The notes beneath the pieces are model-generated. The model saw only the letters and a program-made list of their open reading frames with translations, was not told the origin of the DNA and made no database searches. Shown one piece after another: positions 43,404 to 53,147 of a DNA stretch of 64,000 nt (position 1 is the first letter of the stretch; every line of letters begins with the position of its first letter). Source of the stretch: Acidimicrobiales bacterium (GTDB lineage: Bacteria > Actinomycetota > Acidimicrobiia > Acidimicrobiales > DATDAH01); NCBI GenBank assembly GCA_016794585.1, contig JAEUJM010000018.1:1-64000 (forward strand). Direction: 5' to 3'. A program made the position numbers and the translations under genes.

Positions 43404-45887
43404 TCAGCGGTCGGCGCCGACGGGCTCGCGCTCGTCGCCGGGGACCTCGACGGACCCGTCGGCCGGCAGGTCGTCCGACGCGTCCTGGAGGTGGCCTTCG
43501 ACGTCGATGTTGGGCAAGATCCGGTCGAGCCACCGGGGGAGCCACCAGTTCTTGTCGCCGAGCAGCTCCATGGTGGCGGGCACGAGGAGCATGCGGACGA
43601 TGGTGGCGTCCAGCAGGATCGCGGTGGCGAGGCCGACACCCATGAGCTTGACCGTGCGGTCCTGCTCGAGGATGAAGCTGCCGAAGACGAACACCATGAT
43701 CGCGGCGGCGGCGGTGATGACCTTGGCTGTCGCGGCCAGGCCGTCGGCCACCGAGCCCCGACTGTCACCGGTGCGGTGCCACTCCTCACGGATGCGGGAG
43801 AGCAGGAAGACCTCGTAGTCCATCGACAGGCCGAACACGATGGCGAAGAGCATCATCGGCATCCACGGCTCGATCGGCGCCGGCTGGACCCCGGTGATGT
43901 CGCTCAGCCAGCCCCATTGGAACAGCGCCACGATGATGCCGTAGGCCGCGCCGATGGACAGCAGGTTCATGATCACGGCCTTGAACGGGACCAGCAGCGA
44001 CCGGAACACGACCATCAGCAGCAGGAACGACAACAGCAGCACGGCCCCGAAGAAGTAGGGCAGCCGGGAGGTGAGGTAGTCCGAGAAGTCGATGTTGACC
44101 GCGACCGCACCCGACACGTTCACGTCGATGCCGGTGGCCTCCTCGACCGGGGGCAGGATGTCGTCGCGCAGCCGGTTGACGAGCTCGGTGGTGGCCTCGG
44201 CCTGGGGACCGGTGGTCGGCACCACGTTCCACACCACCGCGGTGGGGTTCTCGGGATCGTTGGGGACCGCCGGAGAGGCGAAGGCCACGTCCGGATCGGC
44301 GGCGACCGCCTCCTGGACGGCCGCGACGTCGTCCACCGTGGTGCCGTCGGGTAGCTCGGCCACCAGGACCATCGGCCCGTTGAAGCCCTCGCCGAACCCG
44401 ACGACGAGCAGGTCGTACGCCTGCTTGGTGGTCGTCTCCTGAGCGAAGTTGCTCTCGTCCGAGAAGCCGAGGCGCAACCCGAGCACGGGCAGCGCCAGGA
44501 TGATCAGGGCCAGCGATCCGGCGATGGCGCTGATCCACGGGTGGTGCTGGATGACCCGGCTCCAGCGGTAGGCCGTGGTCTCGTGGCGGGGCTTGACCGC
44601 CCGGCGGGGCACGTCGGCCCGGAGCGGAGCGATGAACCCGACCCAGCGGCCCAGGATGCTGACGAGCAGCGTGACGACGGCCAGGAAGAACGCCGCGAGG
44701 GCCACCGGTCCGAGGTTGAGGCCGGTGGCCATGAGCCCGATCGCCACGAACCCGGCGGCGATGAGGCCGCGCCACCGGGTGCGCTCGACCTTCTCGCCGG
44801 CGAAGCCGAGCAGTGCCGGCAGCAAGGTCAGGGAGGCCAGGACGGTGACGGCGACGACCGACGAGGCGCCCACGGCGAGGCCCTGGACGAAGCTGACGCC
44901 CATCAAGAGCATGCCCAGCAGCGAGATGACCACGGTCAGGCCGGCGAACACGACGGAGCGGCCTGCGGTGTCCATGGCGATGGCGACCGACTCGCGCGAG
45001 GTGTGGCCGGCGTGCAGCTGCTCGCGGTACCGGGTGACGATCAACAGCGCGTAGTCGATGCCGACGCCGAGGCCGATCATGATCCCGAGGAACGTGGCGA
45101 AGTCCGGGATGGTCAGCACGTTGCTGAGGATGGTGATGAGGGCGGACCCGATACCGATGCCGAACAGCGCCACGCCGAGAGGCAGGCCCATGGCGAGCAC
45201 CGACCCGAAGGCCAGGATCAGGATGATGATGGCGAAGCCGACGCCGATGATCTCGGACGACGGCTCCTCGAACTCGGCGAAGATGAAGCCGCCGAGCTCG
45301 ATGTTGAGCCCCTCGATCTCGGGCGCGGCCTCGAGGATGTCCTCACGGATCTCCTGCCCGCGCTCCCACTCGACGTCGTCGGGCAGCTCGATGTTGGCGT
45401 AGGCGATCTGGCCGGCCCGCTCGCCCTGGGACGAGATCTGCAGCTCGCCTCCCTCGGCGTACGGGCTCTGCACGCGGACGACGTCCTCGTACGTGGCCAC
45501 CTCGTCGAACAGCTCCTGCATGGCCGCCTCGACCTCGGGGTCGGTCACGCCCTGCTCGGAGTCGACCTCGAACACGATGGTGCCGGTGATGCCGGCGCCC
45601 TGGCCGCCGAACTGCTCGTCGAGGGTGTCGAGGCCTCGCTTGGACTCGACGTCGGGGAGGTTGAACTCATCCCGGAAGGCGTTGCCCATGGCGCCGGCGC
45701 CGACGTTGGCCAGGACCAACAACAGCACCCAGGCCGCGAGCACCCACCGGCGCCGGTCGTGGCAGAACGGGCCGATGCGGGCGAACCACCCGAGGTCCGG
45801 GGCGTCGTCGTCGCCGCCGCCGCTGCCGTTGGCGCCGCCGTTCCGGCTGGCCGACCCGGCGTCGAGGGTGGAGGGGGTGTCGGTCAC
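43404..45887 (-). CDS. MMPL/RND family transporter
   Basis: An 827-residue RND-type membrane protein with two halves of about six helices, each with a large external loop. Proton-relay motifs GVGIDYALLIVTRYREQ and GLSMDYEVFLLSRIREEW are intact, as is GFSDESNF early in the second half. MMPL proteins export lipids or other envelope molecules with the proton gradient. GTG 45887 is chosen because AGGAG (45896-45900) lies 8 bases upstream; longer in-frame ATG starts lack a ribosome-binding site. Confidence 0.85.
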   Translation of the reverse strand: MTDTPSTLDAGSASRNGGANGSGGGDDDAPDLGWFARIGPFCHDRRRWVLAAWVLLLVLANVGAGAMGNAFRDEFNLPDVESKRGLDTLDEQFGGQGAGITGTIVFEVDSEQGVTDPEVEAAMQELFDEVATYEDVVRVQSPYAEGGELQISSQGERAGQIAYANIELPDDVEWERGQEIREDILEAAPEIEGLNIELGGFIFAEFEEPSSEIIGVGFAIIILILAFGSVLAMGLPLGVALFGIGIGSALITILSNVLTIPDFATFLGIMIGLGVGIDYALLIVTRYREQLHAGHTSRESVAIAMDTAGRSVVFAGLTVVISLLGMLLMGVSFVQGLAVGASSVVAVTVLASLTLLPALLGFAGEKVERTRWRGLIAAGFVAIGLMATGLNLGPVALAAFFLAVVTLLVSILGRWVGFIAPLRADVPRRAVKPRHETTAYRWSRVIQHHPWISAIAGSLALIILALPVLGLRLGFSDESNFAQETTTKQAYDLLVVGFGEGFNGPMVLVAELPDGTTVDDVAAVQEAVAADPDVAFASPAVPNDPENPTAVVWNVVPTTGPQAEATTELVNRLRDDILPPVEEATGIDVNVSGAVAVNIDFSDYLTSRLPYFFGAVLLLSFLLLMVVFRSLLVPFKAVIMNLLSIGAAYGIIVALFQWGWLSDITGVQPAPIEPWMPMMLFAIVFGLSMDYEVFLLSRIREEWHRTGDSRGSVADGLAATAKVITAAAAIMVFVFGSFILEQDRTVKLMGVGLATAILLDATIVRMLLVPATMELLGDKNWWLPRWLDRILPNIDVEGHLQDASDDLPADGSVEVPGDEREPVGADR

Positions 45888-46076
45888 CTGCGGGGCTCCT
45901 TCGTCTGCGGTCACACGGGTTCGACCGGCGACCGCTCTGGAATTCATCGGTGGCGTCTCGCGCCCCTGCCCCGATCGGGGCGCCGCCATGGGCCGCTCGT
46001 GGAGGCTACCGGCGCCGCAGGCCGCGGACCACAGCGATTTCGGGTCGCGCGACCGGTCGCGTCCCGCGCCCCGGGC

Positions 46077-46322
<246 letters not shown>

Positions 46323-46401
46323 GGCGGCGAACCTACCCAGAGGGTGGCGCTACCGTGCCGGGGCGGCCGGTAGGGCGCCGACACGCGACGAGGGGGACAT
46401 G

Positions 46402-47571
46402 ATGAGCGGGAGCATCGGGCCACTGCTGCCCGCGGACGAGCGCTTCGACCATCAGATCGTCGACACCTTCGCCACGGTCGCGCAGACCGACCCCGGCTGG
46501 ACCGAGAAGGTGTGCGGCATGGCCTGTGCCCGCGACGGCTCGCTCCAGGTCGCCTTCGGCTTCGGCAAGTACACGAACCGCGACGTGATGGACGGCTACG
46601 GCGGCATCTCGATGGGCGTGCAGCAGCGCACCGTGCGTGCCAGCCGGCGGCTCTCGCCCGACCCGTCGACCACCCGCATCGGCCCCCTGCACTACGAGGT
46701 GCTCGAGCCGCTGCGCAGGGTGCGGGTGCGCCTCGAGCCCACCGACGTCCAGCCCATCGCCTTCGACCTCACCTTCGAAGGCGTGGTGCCGTGCTTCCTG
46801 GAAGAGCGCGAGGACTGGCGGGTGCCCAACGGCTACCGCCACCAGGCCCACCAGATCCGCTACCACCAGACGGGAGTCGGGAGTGGGTGGGTCGAGGTCG
46901 ACGGCGAGCGGACGGCGATCACGCCCGACGGCTGGGTCTCGACCAGGGACCACTCGTGGGGGGTCCGGCCCGACGTGGGCCTTCCGCTCGGCGACGTCGA
47001 GCACCCCGACCGTCCGCCGGAGCTGGCGGTGCTGGCCATCTGGAACCCCGTGCTGCTCACCCGCGACGACGGCTCGCAGTACGCGCTCCACCACTACCTG
47101 CGCCGCATCGAGATCCCCGACCTCTACCGCGACGAGCGCTTCCAGGGCGGCATCGAGCACCCTGACGGCCGCAAGGAGCTGTTCGCCACGCACACGCCCG
47201 AGATCCGCTTCGATCCGGTGAACCGGCGCTTTCGGGGCGGTCGGTTCGGCTTCACGATGACCGACGGCACGGCGCGGCCGGTCGACGTCGAGGTGGTCAG
47301 CGACACGGGGTTCCACCTCGGGACGGGGCTCTACCACGGCTTCGACGGATGGCACCACGGCAGCTTCCGGGGCGAGCTGAACGTCGACGGCGAGCTGGTG
47401 CCCGACTGCACGACCCGCGAGGCCGCCGAGCGGGTGCACCAGATCCGCGACTGCGTGGTGAAGGTGACCGACCCGGTCGGCGGCGGCGTGGGCATCGGCA
47501 ACTGCCAGACCGTGGCCCTCGGTGCCTTCCCCGCATGGGGCCTCCCCACCGCCGACGACTCCTTCCTCTAG
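46402..47571 (+). CDS. AttH/CrtC-like lipocalin-fold protein
   Basis: A 389-residue protein without signal peptide. WVSTRDHSWGVRPD is the conserved loop of the AttH/CrtC (hydroxyneurosporene synthase-like) two-barrel family, and DGWHHGSFRGEL recurs in the second half. Such proteins bind lipids or terpenoids; some hydrate double bonds. Family assignment is by motif only. ATG 46402 is preferred over ATG 46399 because the AGGGGG site is then 5 bases away. It ends 16 bases before the ABC exporter pair and may share its transcript. Confidence 0.65.
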   Translation: MSGSIGPLLPADERFDHQIVDTFATVAQTDPGWTEKVCGMACARDGSLQVAFGFGKYTNRDVMDGYGGISMGVQQRTVRASRRLSPDPSTTRIGPLHYEVLEPLRRVRVRLEPTDVQPIAFDLTFEGVVPCFLEEREDWRVPNGYRHQAHQIRYHQTGVGSGWVEVDGERTAITPDGWVSTRDHSWGVRPDVGLPLGDVEHPDRPPELAVLAIWNPVLLTRDDGSQYALHHYLRRIEIPDLYRDERFQGGIEHPDGRKELFATHTPEIRFDPVNRRFRGGRFGFTMTDGTARPVDVEVVSDTGFHLGTGLYHGFDGWHHGSFRGELNVDGELVPDCTTREAAERVHQIRDCVVKVTDPVGGGVGIGNCQTVALGAFPAWGLPTADDSFL

Positions 47572-47587
47572 CGGACAGACTGCGGGG

Positions 47588-49432
47588 GTGACGTCACCCC
47601 TCACACGACTGCGGCGGCGGCAGGAGTGGACCTTCTTCGGCGTGCTCCCCAAGGCCGACGCCAAGCTCGCCGCGGGCTGGTGGGCCGCGCTCGGCCTGCG
47701 GGGCGTGCTGCCGGCCGCGTTCGCGGTCGCGATGGGCGTCGTCACCGCTGCGGTGCAGGACGGCTCCTCCCTGGCGCTGCCCCTCACCTTCATGGGGGTG
47801 GTCTTCCTGCTGTTGCAGGTGGTGTTCCCCATCCACGCGGCCATCAGCGCCAACCTCGGTGACCGCACCGCCGCCTGGCTCTACGACGAGCTGACCGAGG
47901 CGTGCCTGGCGCCGCCCGGCCTCGCCCACCTCGAGGACACGGAGCTGGCCAACGACCTCCAGGTGGCCCGCGACTTCGACCTGGGCATGACCGGCCCGCC
48001 GCTCTCGGTGTCGATGGACTTCATCGCCCAGGGGCTGGCGCAGATGCTGGCCGGTCTGGTCTCCGCGGCGCTGCTCTTCGGGTTCGCCTGGTGGGCGCCG
48101 CTGGTGCTGGCCGGCGGTTGGCTGGCGACGCACTGGCTGCTCCGGGAGAGCGGGGTCTGGAAGGACCGCAACACCGACGAGGTGCGGGCCGCGCAGCGTG
48201 ACGCCGACTACGCCTACCGCCTCGCGGTCGATCCGCCCGCGGCCAAGGAGCTGCGCATGTTCGGTCTGGCGGACTGGACCATCGACCGCTTCATCGCCCG
48301 CCGGACCCGACTCCACGAGCTCCAGTACGAGGCCACGAAGCTGCGTGAGCGCTCGGTGCTCTCCAGCCTGGTGGTGGTGCTCGCCGCCAACCTGGTCGTG
48401 TTCTGGGCGCTCGCGGAAGCCACCATCAGCGGCGACCTCGGGCTCGGCCGCCTCGTCACCTACGGCTCGGCCGCCCTGGGGGCGTCGCTGATCGCCTTCG
48501 GGGGGCTCAACTGGGCCCTCGACGGGTCCGCCGCACCGGTCGCGGCGGTGCTGCGCCTGCGGGCGGCGATGGCGCCGGCCGGGTCGCTGGTGTCGGGCGA
48601 CCGCCCCGCCGGCGGCCTGCCCGCCCGCGAGCTGCGCTTCCGGGACGTCACCTTCGCCTACCCGAGCGGCGACGGCCTGCCCGTCCTCGACGGCTTCGAC
48701 CTCACCATCCCCGCCGGCACGTCGCTCGCCATCGTGGGCCAGAACGGCGCCGGCAAGACCACGCTGGCGAAGCTGCTCTGCCGCCTCTACGACCCGCAGC
48801 AGGGTGCACTCGAGGTGGACGGCGTGGACGTGCGCGACCTCGACCTCGCGTCGTGGCGCCGCCAGGTGACGGCCGTGTTCCAGGACTTCATCAAGTTCGA
48901 GCTGCCCCTGCGGGACAACGTGGTTCCGGGCGGAGCGACGGCCGAGGTCATCGACGAGGTGGTGCTCGCCGCCCTCAGCGACGCCGGCGCCGACGGCCTG
49001 GCCGACCTCGACACCATCCTGGCCAAGGGCTATCCGGGGGGCACCGACCTGTCCGGCGGGCAGTGGCAACGGGTGGCGCTGGCGCGGGCACTCGCGGCGG
49101 TCTCCCTCGGCGCCGGGGTCGTCCTGCTCGACGAGCCCACGGCGCAGCTCGACGTCCGCGGCGAGGCCGAGATCTTCGATCGCATCCTCACCGCCACGCG
49201 CGAGTGCACGACCATCCTCATCTCGCACCGGTTCTCCACCGTGCGTCACGCCGACCGGATCTGCGTGCTCGAGCAGGGCCACGTCGTCGAGCTCGGCACC
49301 CACGACGAGCTGATGGCCCAGGGCGGGCGCTACCGCACCATGTTCGACCTCCAGGCGCAGCGCTTCGCCGACGGCCTCACCGCCGAGGGCGACGCTCCCG
49401 CCGAGGGCGAGGAGGTGGCCCTCGATGTGTGA
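47588..49432 (+). CDS. ABC exporter half-transporter, first subunit
   Basis: A 614-residue fused membrane-ATPase half-transporter. The N-terminal part has about six helices (residues 25-330). The ATPase follows with Walker A GQNGAGKTT, canonical signature LSGGQWQRVALA, Walker B VVLLDEPTAQLD and switch ISHRFST. The C-terminus ends in GEEVALDV, encoded by the first copy of a 30-base direct repeat. The stop overlaps a 28-codon ORF, and the partner subunit follows. The pair is likely a heterodimeric exporter. Confidence 0.85.
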   Translation: MTSPLTRLRRRQEWTFFGVLPKADAKLAAGWWAALGLRGVLPAAFAVAMGVVTAAVQDGSSLALPLTFMGVVFLLLQVVFPIHAAISANLGDRTAAWLYDELTEACLAPPGLAHLEDTELANDLQVARDFDLGMTGPPLSVSMDFIAQGLAQMLAGLVSAALLFGFAWWAPLVLAGGWLATHWLLRESGVWKDRNTDEVRAAQRDADYAYRLAVDPPAAKELRMFGLADWTIDRFIARRTRLHELQYEATKLRERSVLSSLVVVLAANLVVFWALAEATISGDLGLGRLVTYGSAALGASLIAFGGLNWALDGSAAPVAAVLRLRAAMAPAGSLVSGDRPAGGLPARELRFRDVTFAYPSGDGLPVLDGFDLTIPAGTSLAIVGQNGAGKTTLAKLLCRLYDPQQGALEVDGVDVRDLDLASWRRQVTAVFQDFIKFELPLRDNVVPGGATAEVIDEVVLAALSDAGADGLADLDTILAKGYPGGTDLSGGQWQRVALARALAAVSLGAGVVLLDEPTAQLDVRGEAEIFDRILTATRECTTILISHRFSTVRHADRICVLEQGHVVELGTHDELMAQGGRYRTMFDLQAQRFADGLTAEGDAPAEGEEVALDV

Positions 49433-49511
49433 TCGTCGACTGGCCCGGATCGGCCGCCGACGAGCCCGACCAGACGGGCGCGAGGGCGAGGAGGTGGCGC
49501 TCGATGCGTGA
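49403..49511 (+). repeat. 30-base direct repeat bracketing the ABC gene junction
   Basis: Copy 1 (49403-49432) and copy 2 (49482-49511) differ at two positions in 30 and are 79 bases apart. Each contains GAGGAGG, a ribosome-binding site, and ends in ATGxGTGA, where a start and a stop overlap by 8 bases. Copy 1 ends the first ABC gene; copy 2 starts the second. A tandem duplication of the junction, followed by divergence of the spacer, explains it. Confidence 0.75.
49425..49511 (+). CDS. 28-residue coupling ORF between ABC subunits
   Basis: ATG 49425 overlaps the stop of the first ABC gene as ATGTGTGA; its own stop overlaps the start of the second ABC gene as ATGCGTGA. Both starts have the same GAGGAGG upstream. 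The arginine-rich product ends in EGEEVALDA, nearly repeating the C-terminus of the first ABC protein (EGEEVALDV), because the end is encoded by repeat copy 2. It may be translated purely to pass ribosomes on to the second subunit. No function of the peptide itself is evident. Confidence 0.4.
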   Translation: MCDRRLARIGRRRARPDGREGEEVALDA

Positions 49512-51315
49512 CCTCGGCCACGGGGGTGGCGAGGACGACGAGCTGCCGCCGGCACTGAAGTCGATGTGGCGGCTCTGCAAGCTGGGCTACCAGCACGAGC
49601 CGGCGCTGATGAGCGTCGCCTTCGGGCTCGCCCTGCTGGCCGCCCTCCCCGAGGCGATGCTGGCGCTCGGGTTCGCCGTGCTGGCCAACGCGGTCGAGGA
49701 CGGCGACGCCGAGCGCATCCGGGTGGTGCTGCTCCTGCTCGGGGTGGCCGCGGTCGCCACCTGGTTCCTGACCACGGTCTCGGCGCGCGTGCAGCGGCGC
49801 TTCCGCGACCGCGTGACCATCGCCCTCGAGTCCCACGTGGCCCGGCTCCAGGCCTCGGTGACCACCATCGCCCACCACGAGCGACCCGAGCACCTCGACC
49901 GGCTCTCGGTGCTGCGTGACCAGATCTTCGTGCTCGACCACATGTACATGTCGGTCTTCTCGACCGCCGGGTGGATCCTGCGCCTCGGCGTGACCATCGC
50001 CCTCCTCGTGGCCATCAGCCCCGTCCTCATCCTGATGGTGCTCTTCGCCCTGCCCACCGTGCTGACGTCCTCGTGGCGGCCCGGGGTCGAACGGACCGCG
50101 CGGGAGGCGGGGGCGCCCCATGAGCGCCTGGCCCGTCACCTCTTCGCCACGGCCACCACCGCACCGCCGGCGAAGGAGGTGCGGGTCACCGGCATCGGGC
50201 CCCGTCTCGTCGTCGACCGCCGGGACGCGTGGGAGCGGTGGTACGGCCCGCTCGCCGCGACCCGCACCGCGTCCGCGGTCTGGCACAGCCTGGGATGGCT
50301 CGTGTTCGGCCTCGGCTTCGTGGGCTCGGTCGTGTACGTGGCCTCGGTGCTCGACGCGCCGGTCGCGCAGGTGCTCCTCGTCCTCGGCGCCGGCTCGCGC
50401 CTGTCGGCCTACATCGGGGCGACCGTCGGGGAGATCGGCTTCCTGCGGGGCATCTGGATGGACGGGTCGCAGCGGCTCGCCTGGCTGGAGGACTACGCCG
50501 CGTCGGTGGCGTCGGCCGCCGACGTCGACGTGCCCGACCGCCTGCACGAGGGCATCCGCCTCGAGCACGTCAGCTTCGCCTATCCGGGGACCGACCGGCT
50601 CGTGCTCGAGGACGTCGACCTCGAGCTGCCGGCGGGTGCGGTGGTGGCCGTGGTGGGGGAGAACGGCGCGGGCAAGACCACCCTCGTGAAGCTGCTGTCC
50701 AAGCTGTACGAGCCCACCGCGGGGCGCATCCTCGTCGACGGCGCCGAGCTGTCACGGATGGCCGCCGAGGAGTGGCGGGACCGGCTGGCCGGCGCCTACC
50801 AGGACTTCTTCCGCTTCGAGCTGCTCGCCCGACAGAGCGTCGGCGTGGGCGACGTGCCGCATCTGGACGACCGGCCGGCGGTCGAAGCGGCCGTCGAGCG
50901 GGCCGGCGCCGACGACGTGGTCGAGGGCTTCGAGCGGGGCCTGGACACCCAGCTCGGCCCGACGTGGCCCGAGGGGGTCGAGGTGTCGTTCGGGCAGTGG
51001 CAGAAGCTGGCCCTCGCTCGTGGCTTCATGCGCGAGTCGCCGCTGCTGCTCGTGCTCGACGAGCCCACTGCGGCCCTCGACGCCGAGACCGAGCACGCCC
51101 TGTTCGAGCGCTACGCCGCCGGTGCGAAGGACGAGCGCGGGGACGGCCGCATCACCGTGCTCGTGTCGCACAGGTTCTCGACGGTGCGCATGGCCGATCT
51201 GATCGTGGTGCTCGACGGCGCCCACGTCGTCGAGGTCGGCTCGCACGAGGACCTGATGGCCCGAGGCGGCCAGTACGCCGAGCTCTACGAGATCCAAGCC
51301 GGCGCCTACCGCTGA
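49504..51315 (+). CDS. ABC exporter half-transporter, second subunit
   Basis: A 603-residue half-transporter with about six helices (residues 30-330) and a C-terminal ATPase. Walker A GENGAGKTT, Walker B LLVLDEPTAALD and switch VSHRFST are normal, but the signature reads VSFGQWQKLALA instead of LSGGQ, so one of the two ATP sites of the heterodimer is degenerate. A long substrate loop (residues 90-240) is present. The ATG lies in copy 2 of the direct repeat. Function: partner of the previous subunit in an asymmetrical exporter, substrate unknown. Confidence 0.85.
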   Translation: MRDLGHGGGEDDELPPALKSMWRLCKLGYQHEPALMSVAFGLALLAALPEAMLALGFAVLANAVEDGDAERIRVVLLLLGVAAVATWFLTTVSARVQRRFRDRVTIALESHVARLQASVTTIAHHERPEHLDRLSVLRDQIFVLDHMYMSVFSTAGWILRLGVTIALLVAISPVLILMVLFALPTVLTSSWRPGVERTAREAGAPHERLARHLFATATTAPPAKEVRVTGIGPRLVVDRRDAWERWYGPLAATRTASAVWHSLGWLVFGLGFVGSVVYVASVLDAPVAQVLLVLGAGSRLSAYIGATVGEIGFLRGIWMDGSQRLAWLEDYAASVASAADVDVPDRLHEGIRLEHVSFAYPGTDRLVLEDVDLELPAGAVVAVVGENGAGKTTLVKLLSKLYEPTAGRILVDGAELSRMAAEEWRDRLAGAYQDFFRFELLARQSVGVGDVPHLDDRPAVEAAVERAGADDVVEGFERGLDTQLGPTWPEGVEVSFGQWQKLALARGFMRESPLLLVLDEPTAALDAETEHALFERYAAGAKDERGDGRITVLVSHRFSTVRMADLIVVLDGAHVVEVGSHEDLMARGGQYAELYEIQAGAYR

Positions 51316-51389
51316 CGCCGGCCCGTCCGGAGGGGGGTCGGGCACCTGCAAGACTCGACGCCGACGTCCCGACCCCTGGGGGTGGTCCA

Positions 51390-52826
51390 GTGCGCTTCGC
51401 CATCATCGGCGCCGGCATGTCCGGCATCCTGGCCTCGATCAAGCTGAGCGAGGCCGGCCACGACGACCAGGTCATCTACGAGAAGGCCGACCGTCTCGGC
51501 GGCACCTGGCGGGAGAACACCTACCCGGGCATCGCCTGCGACGTCCCGTCCCACCTCTACAGCTACTCGTTCGCCCCGAACCCGGGGTGGTCGCACCAGT
51601 TCTCCCCCGGCGACGAGATCGAGGGCTACTTCGAGAAGGTGGCCGACGACTACGGCGTCACGCCCCGGATCCGCTTCGGCGAGGAGGTCACCCACACCGA
51701 GTGGCGCGACGGCCGCTGGCACCTCGAGACCGGCGCCGGCCGCACCGACGAGGCCGACGTGGTCATCGCCGCGACCGGTGTGCTGCACCATCCGCGGATG
51801 CCCGACGTCGCCGGTCTCGACACGTTCGCCGGGCCGTGTTTCCACAGCGCCCGTTGGGACCATGGCGTCGACCTCGCCGGCAAGCGGGTCGGCGTGATCG
51901 GGACGGGCTCGACCGCGGTCCAGATCGTCTCGGCCATCGTCGACGAGGTCGGCCACCTCGACGTCTTCCAGCGGACGCCCCCGTGGATCTTCCCGGTGCA
52001 GAACACGGCCTACACCGACGACGAGCTGGCCGCCTTCCGTGACCACCCCGAGCGCCTCACCCAGCTGCACGACACCCTCGCCGACCTCTTCTCCGGCTTT
52101 GCGGCGGCGGTCACGGACGCCGAGTCCGAGCAGAACAAGGGCATCGCCACCGCCTGCGTGGCCAACCTCGAGAACAGCGTCACCGACCCGGAGCTGCGCG
52201 AGCGCCTTCGGCCCGATTACGCGCCGGCGTGCAAGCGTCTCATCATGTCCGGGGACTACTACGAGGCCATCCAGAAGCCCAACGCAGAGGTAGTGACCGA
52301 GGGCATCGAGTGCGTGGTGCCCGAGGGGGTGCGCACCAAGGACGGCGAGCTGCACGAGCTGGACGTGCTCGTGTGCGCCACCGGCTTCAAGGCCGATGCG
52401 TTCATGCGGCCCATGGACATCGTCGGGCGGGGTGGCGTCACCTTGGCCGAGGCCTGGGACCCCCGCCCCAACGCCTACCTCTCCATCTCCATCCCTGAGT
52501 TCCCCAACCTGTTCATGCTCAACGGTCCCAACGGCCCGGTCGGCAACTTCTCGCTCATCGAGGTGGCCGAGCTGCAGATGGCGTACTCGATGGGCCTGAT
52601 CGACGAGCTCGCCGCCGGCCGCTGCACCGAGATCTGCGCTACCCAGGAGGCGATGGACGCCCACGAGGAGGCCCGGGTGGCGGAGATGGGCCACACCATC
52701 TGGGTGACGGGGTGTTCCAGTTGGTACCTCGACGACCGGGGCATCCCGGCGACGTGGCCCTGGCCCTTCGAGGACTTCCGGGCGGCGATGGCCGCCCCCG
52801 ACCTCGCCGCCTACGAGCGCCGCTGA
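51390..52826 (+). CDS. Baeyer-Villiger-type flavin monooxygenase
   Basis: A 478-residue enzyme. The FAD motif GAGMSG is at 7-12, RENTYPG follows, and the type I BVMO fingerprint FxGxxxHxxxW is perfect at 146-156 (FAGPCFHSARW), with an NADPH motif GTGSTA at 171-176. It should insert oxygen next to a ketone using NADPH and O2. GTG 51390 has a purine-rich stretch (GGGGGTGG) upstream. It stands alone 74 bases after the ABC pair; no alcohol dehydrogenase or esterase is adjacent. Confidence 0.9.
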   Translation: MRFAIIGAGMSGILASIKLSEAGHDDQVIYEKADRLGGTWRENTYPGIACDVPSHLYSYSFAPNPGWSHQFSPGDEIEGYFEKVADDYGVTPRIRFGEEVTHTEWRDGRWHLETGAGRTDEADVVIAATGVLHHPRMPDVAGLDTFAGPCFHSARWDHGVDLAGKRVGVIGTGSTAVQIVSAIVDEVGHLDVFQRTPPWIFPVQNTAYTDDELAAFRDHPERLTQLHDTLADLFSGFAAAVTDAESEQNKGIATACVANLENSVTDPELRERLRPDYAPACKRLIMSGDYYEAIQKPNAEVVTEGIECVVPEGVRTKDGELHELDVLVCATGFKADAFMRPMDIVGRGGVTLAEAWDPRPNAYLSISIPEFPNLFMLNGPNGPVGNFSLIEVAELQMAYSMGLIDELAAGRCTEICATQEAMDAHEEARVAEMGHTIWVTGCSSWYLDDRGIPATWPWPFEDFRAAMAAPDLAAYERR

Positions 52827-52912
52827 GCCACCCGCCGCAGTCCCGCGATCGCCCGGCCACTCTCCGTCCCGGGAGCTGAGGTGATGGCAGGTGCAATGGT
52901 GGATTCGATGGC

Positions 52913-53122
52913 ATGAGAACGACCATCGACCGCGCCGGGCGGATCGTGGTGCCGAAGGCCATCCGCGACCGCCTGCAGTTGCTCGGCGGTGGAGAGGTGG
53001 AGGTCGAGGAGCGGGACGGTGTCATCGAGATCACCCCGGTGCCCGTCGACATGGTCTTCGCTGACACGCCGGAAGGCCCGGTGGTGGTCTCGCCCGCCGG
53101 GCGGTTCGCCCCGCTCGGGTGA
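52913..53122 (+). CDS. AbrB/MazE-type DNA-binding protein
   Basis: A 69-residue protein. TTIDRAGRIVVPKAIRDRLQL is the swapped-hairpin AbrB/SpoVT/MazE DNA-binding motif, and the C-terminal half is short and acidic. Such proteins are usually antitoxins of VapBC/MazEF pairs, but no toxin gene follows: the next gene is convergent. An orphan regulator or a lone antitoxin are both possible. No strong ribosome-binding site is visible. Confidence 0.8.
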   Translation: MRTTIDRAGRIVVPKAIRDRLQLLGGGEVEVEERDGVIEITPVPVDMVFADTPEGPVVVSPAGRFAPLG

Positions 53123-53147
53123 GGCGTCGGCGTCCCCAAGGGCGCGT

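Noticed and set aside
45888-45989. N-terminal extension of the MMPL gene to an ATG at 45989 or 45947
   Set aside because: No ribosome-binding site precedes either ATG, while GTG 45887 has AGGAG at the right distance and the extra residues look like non-coding translation.
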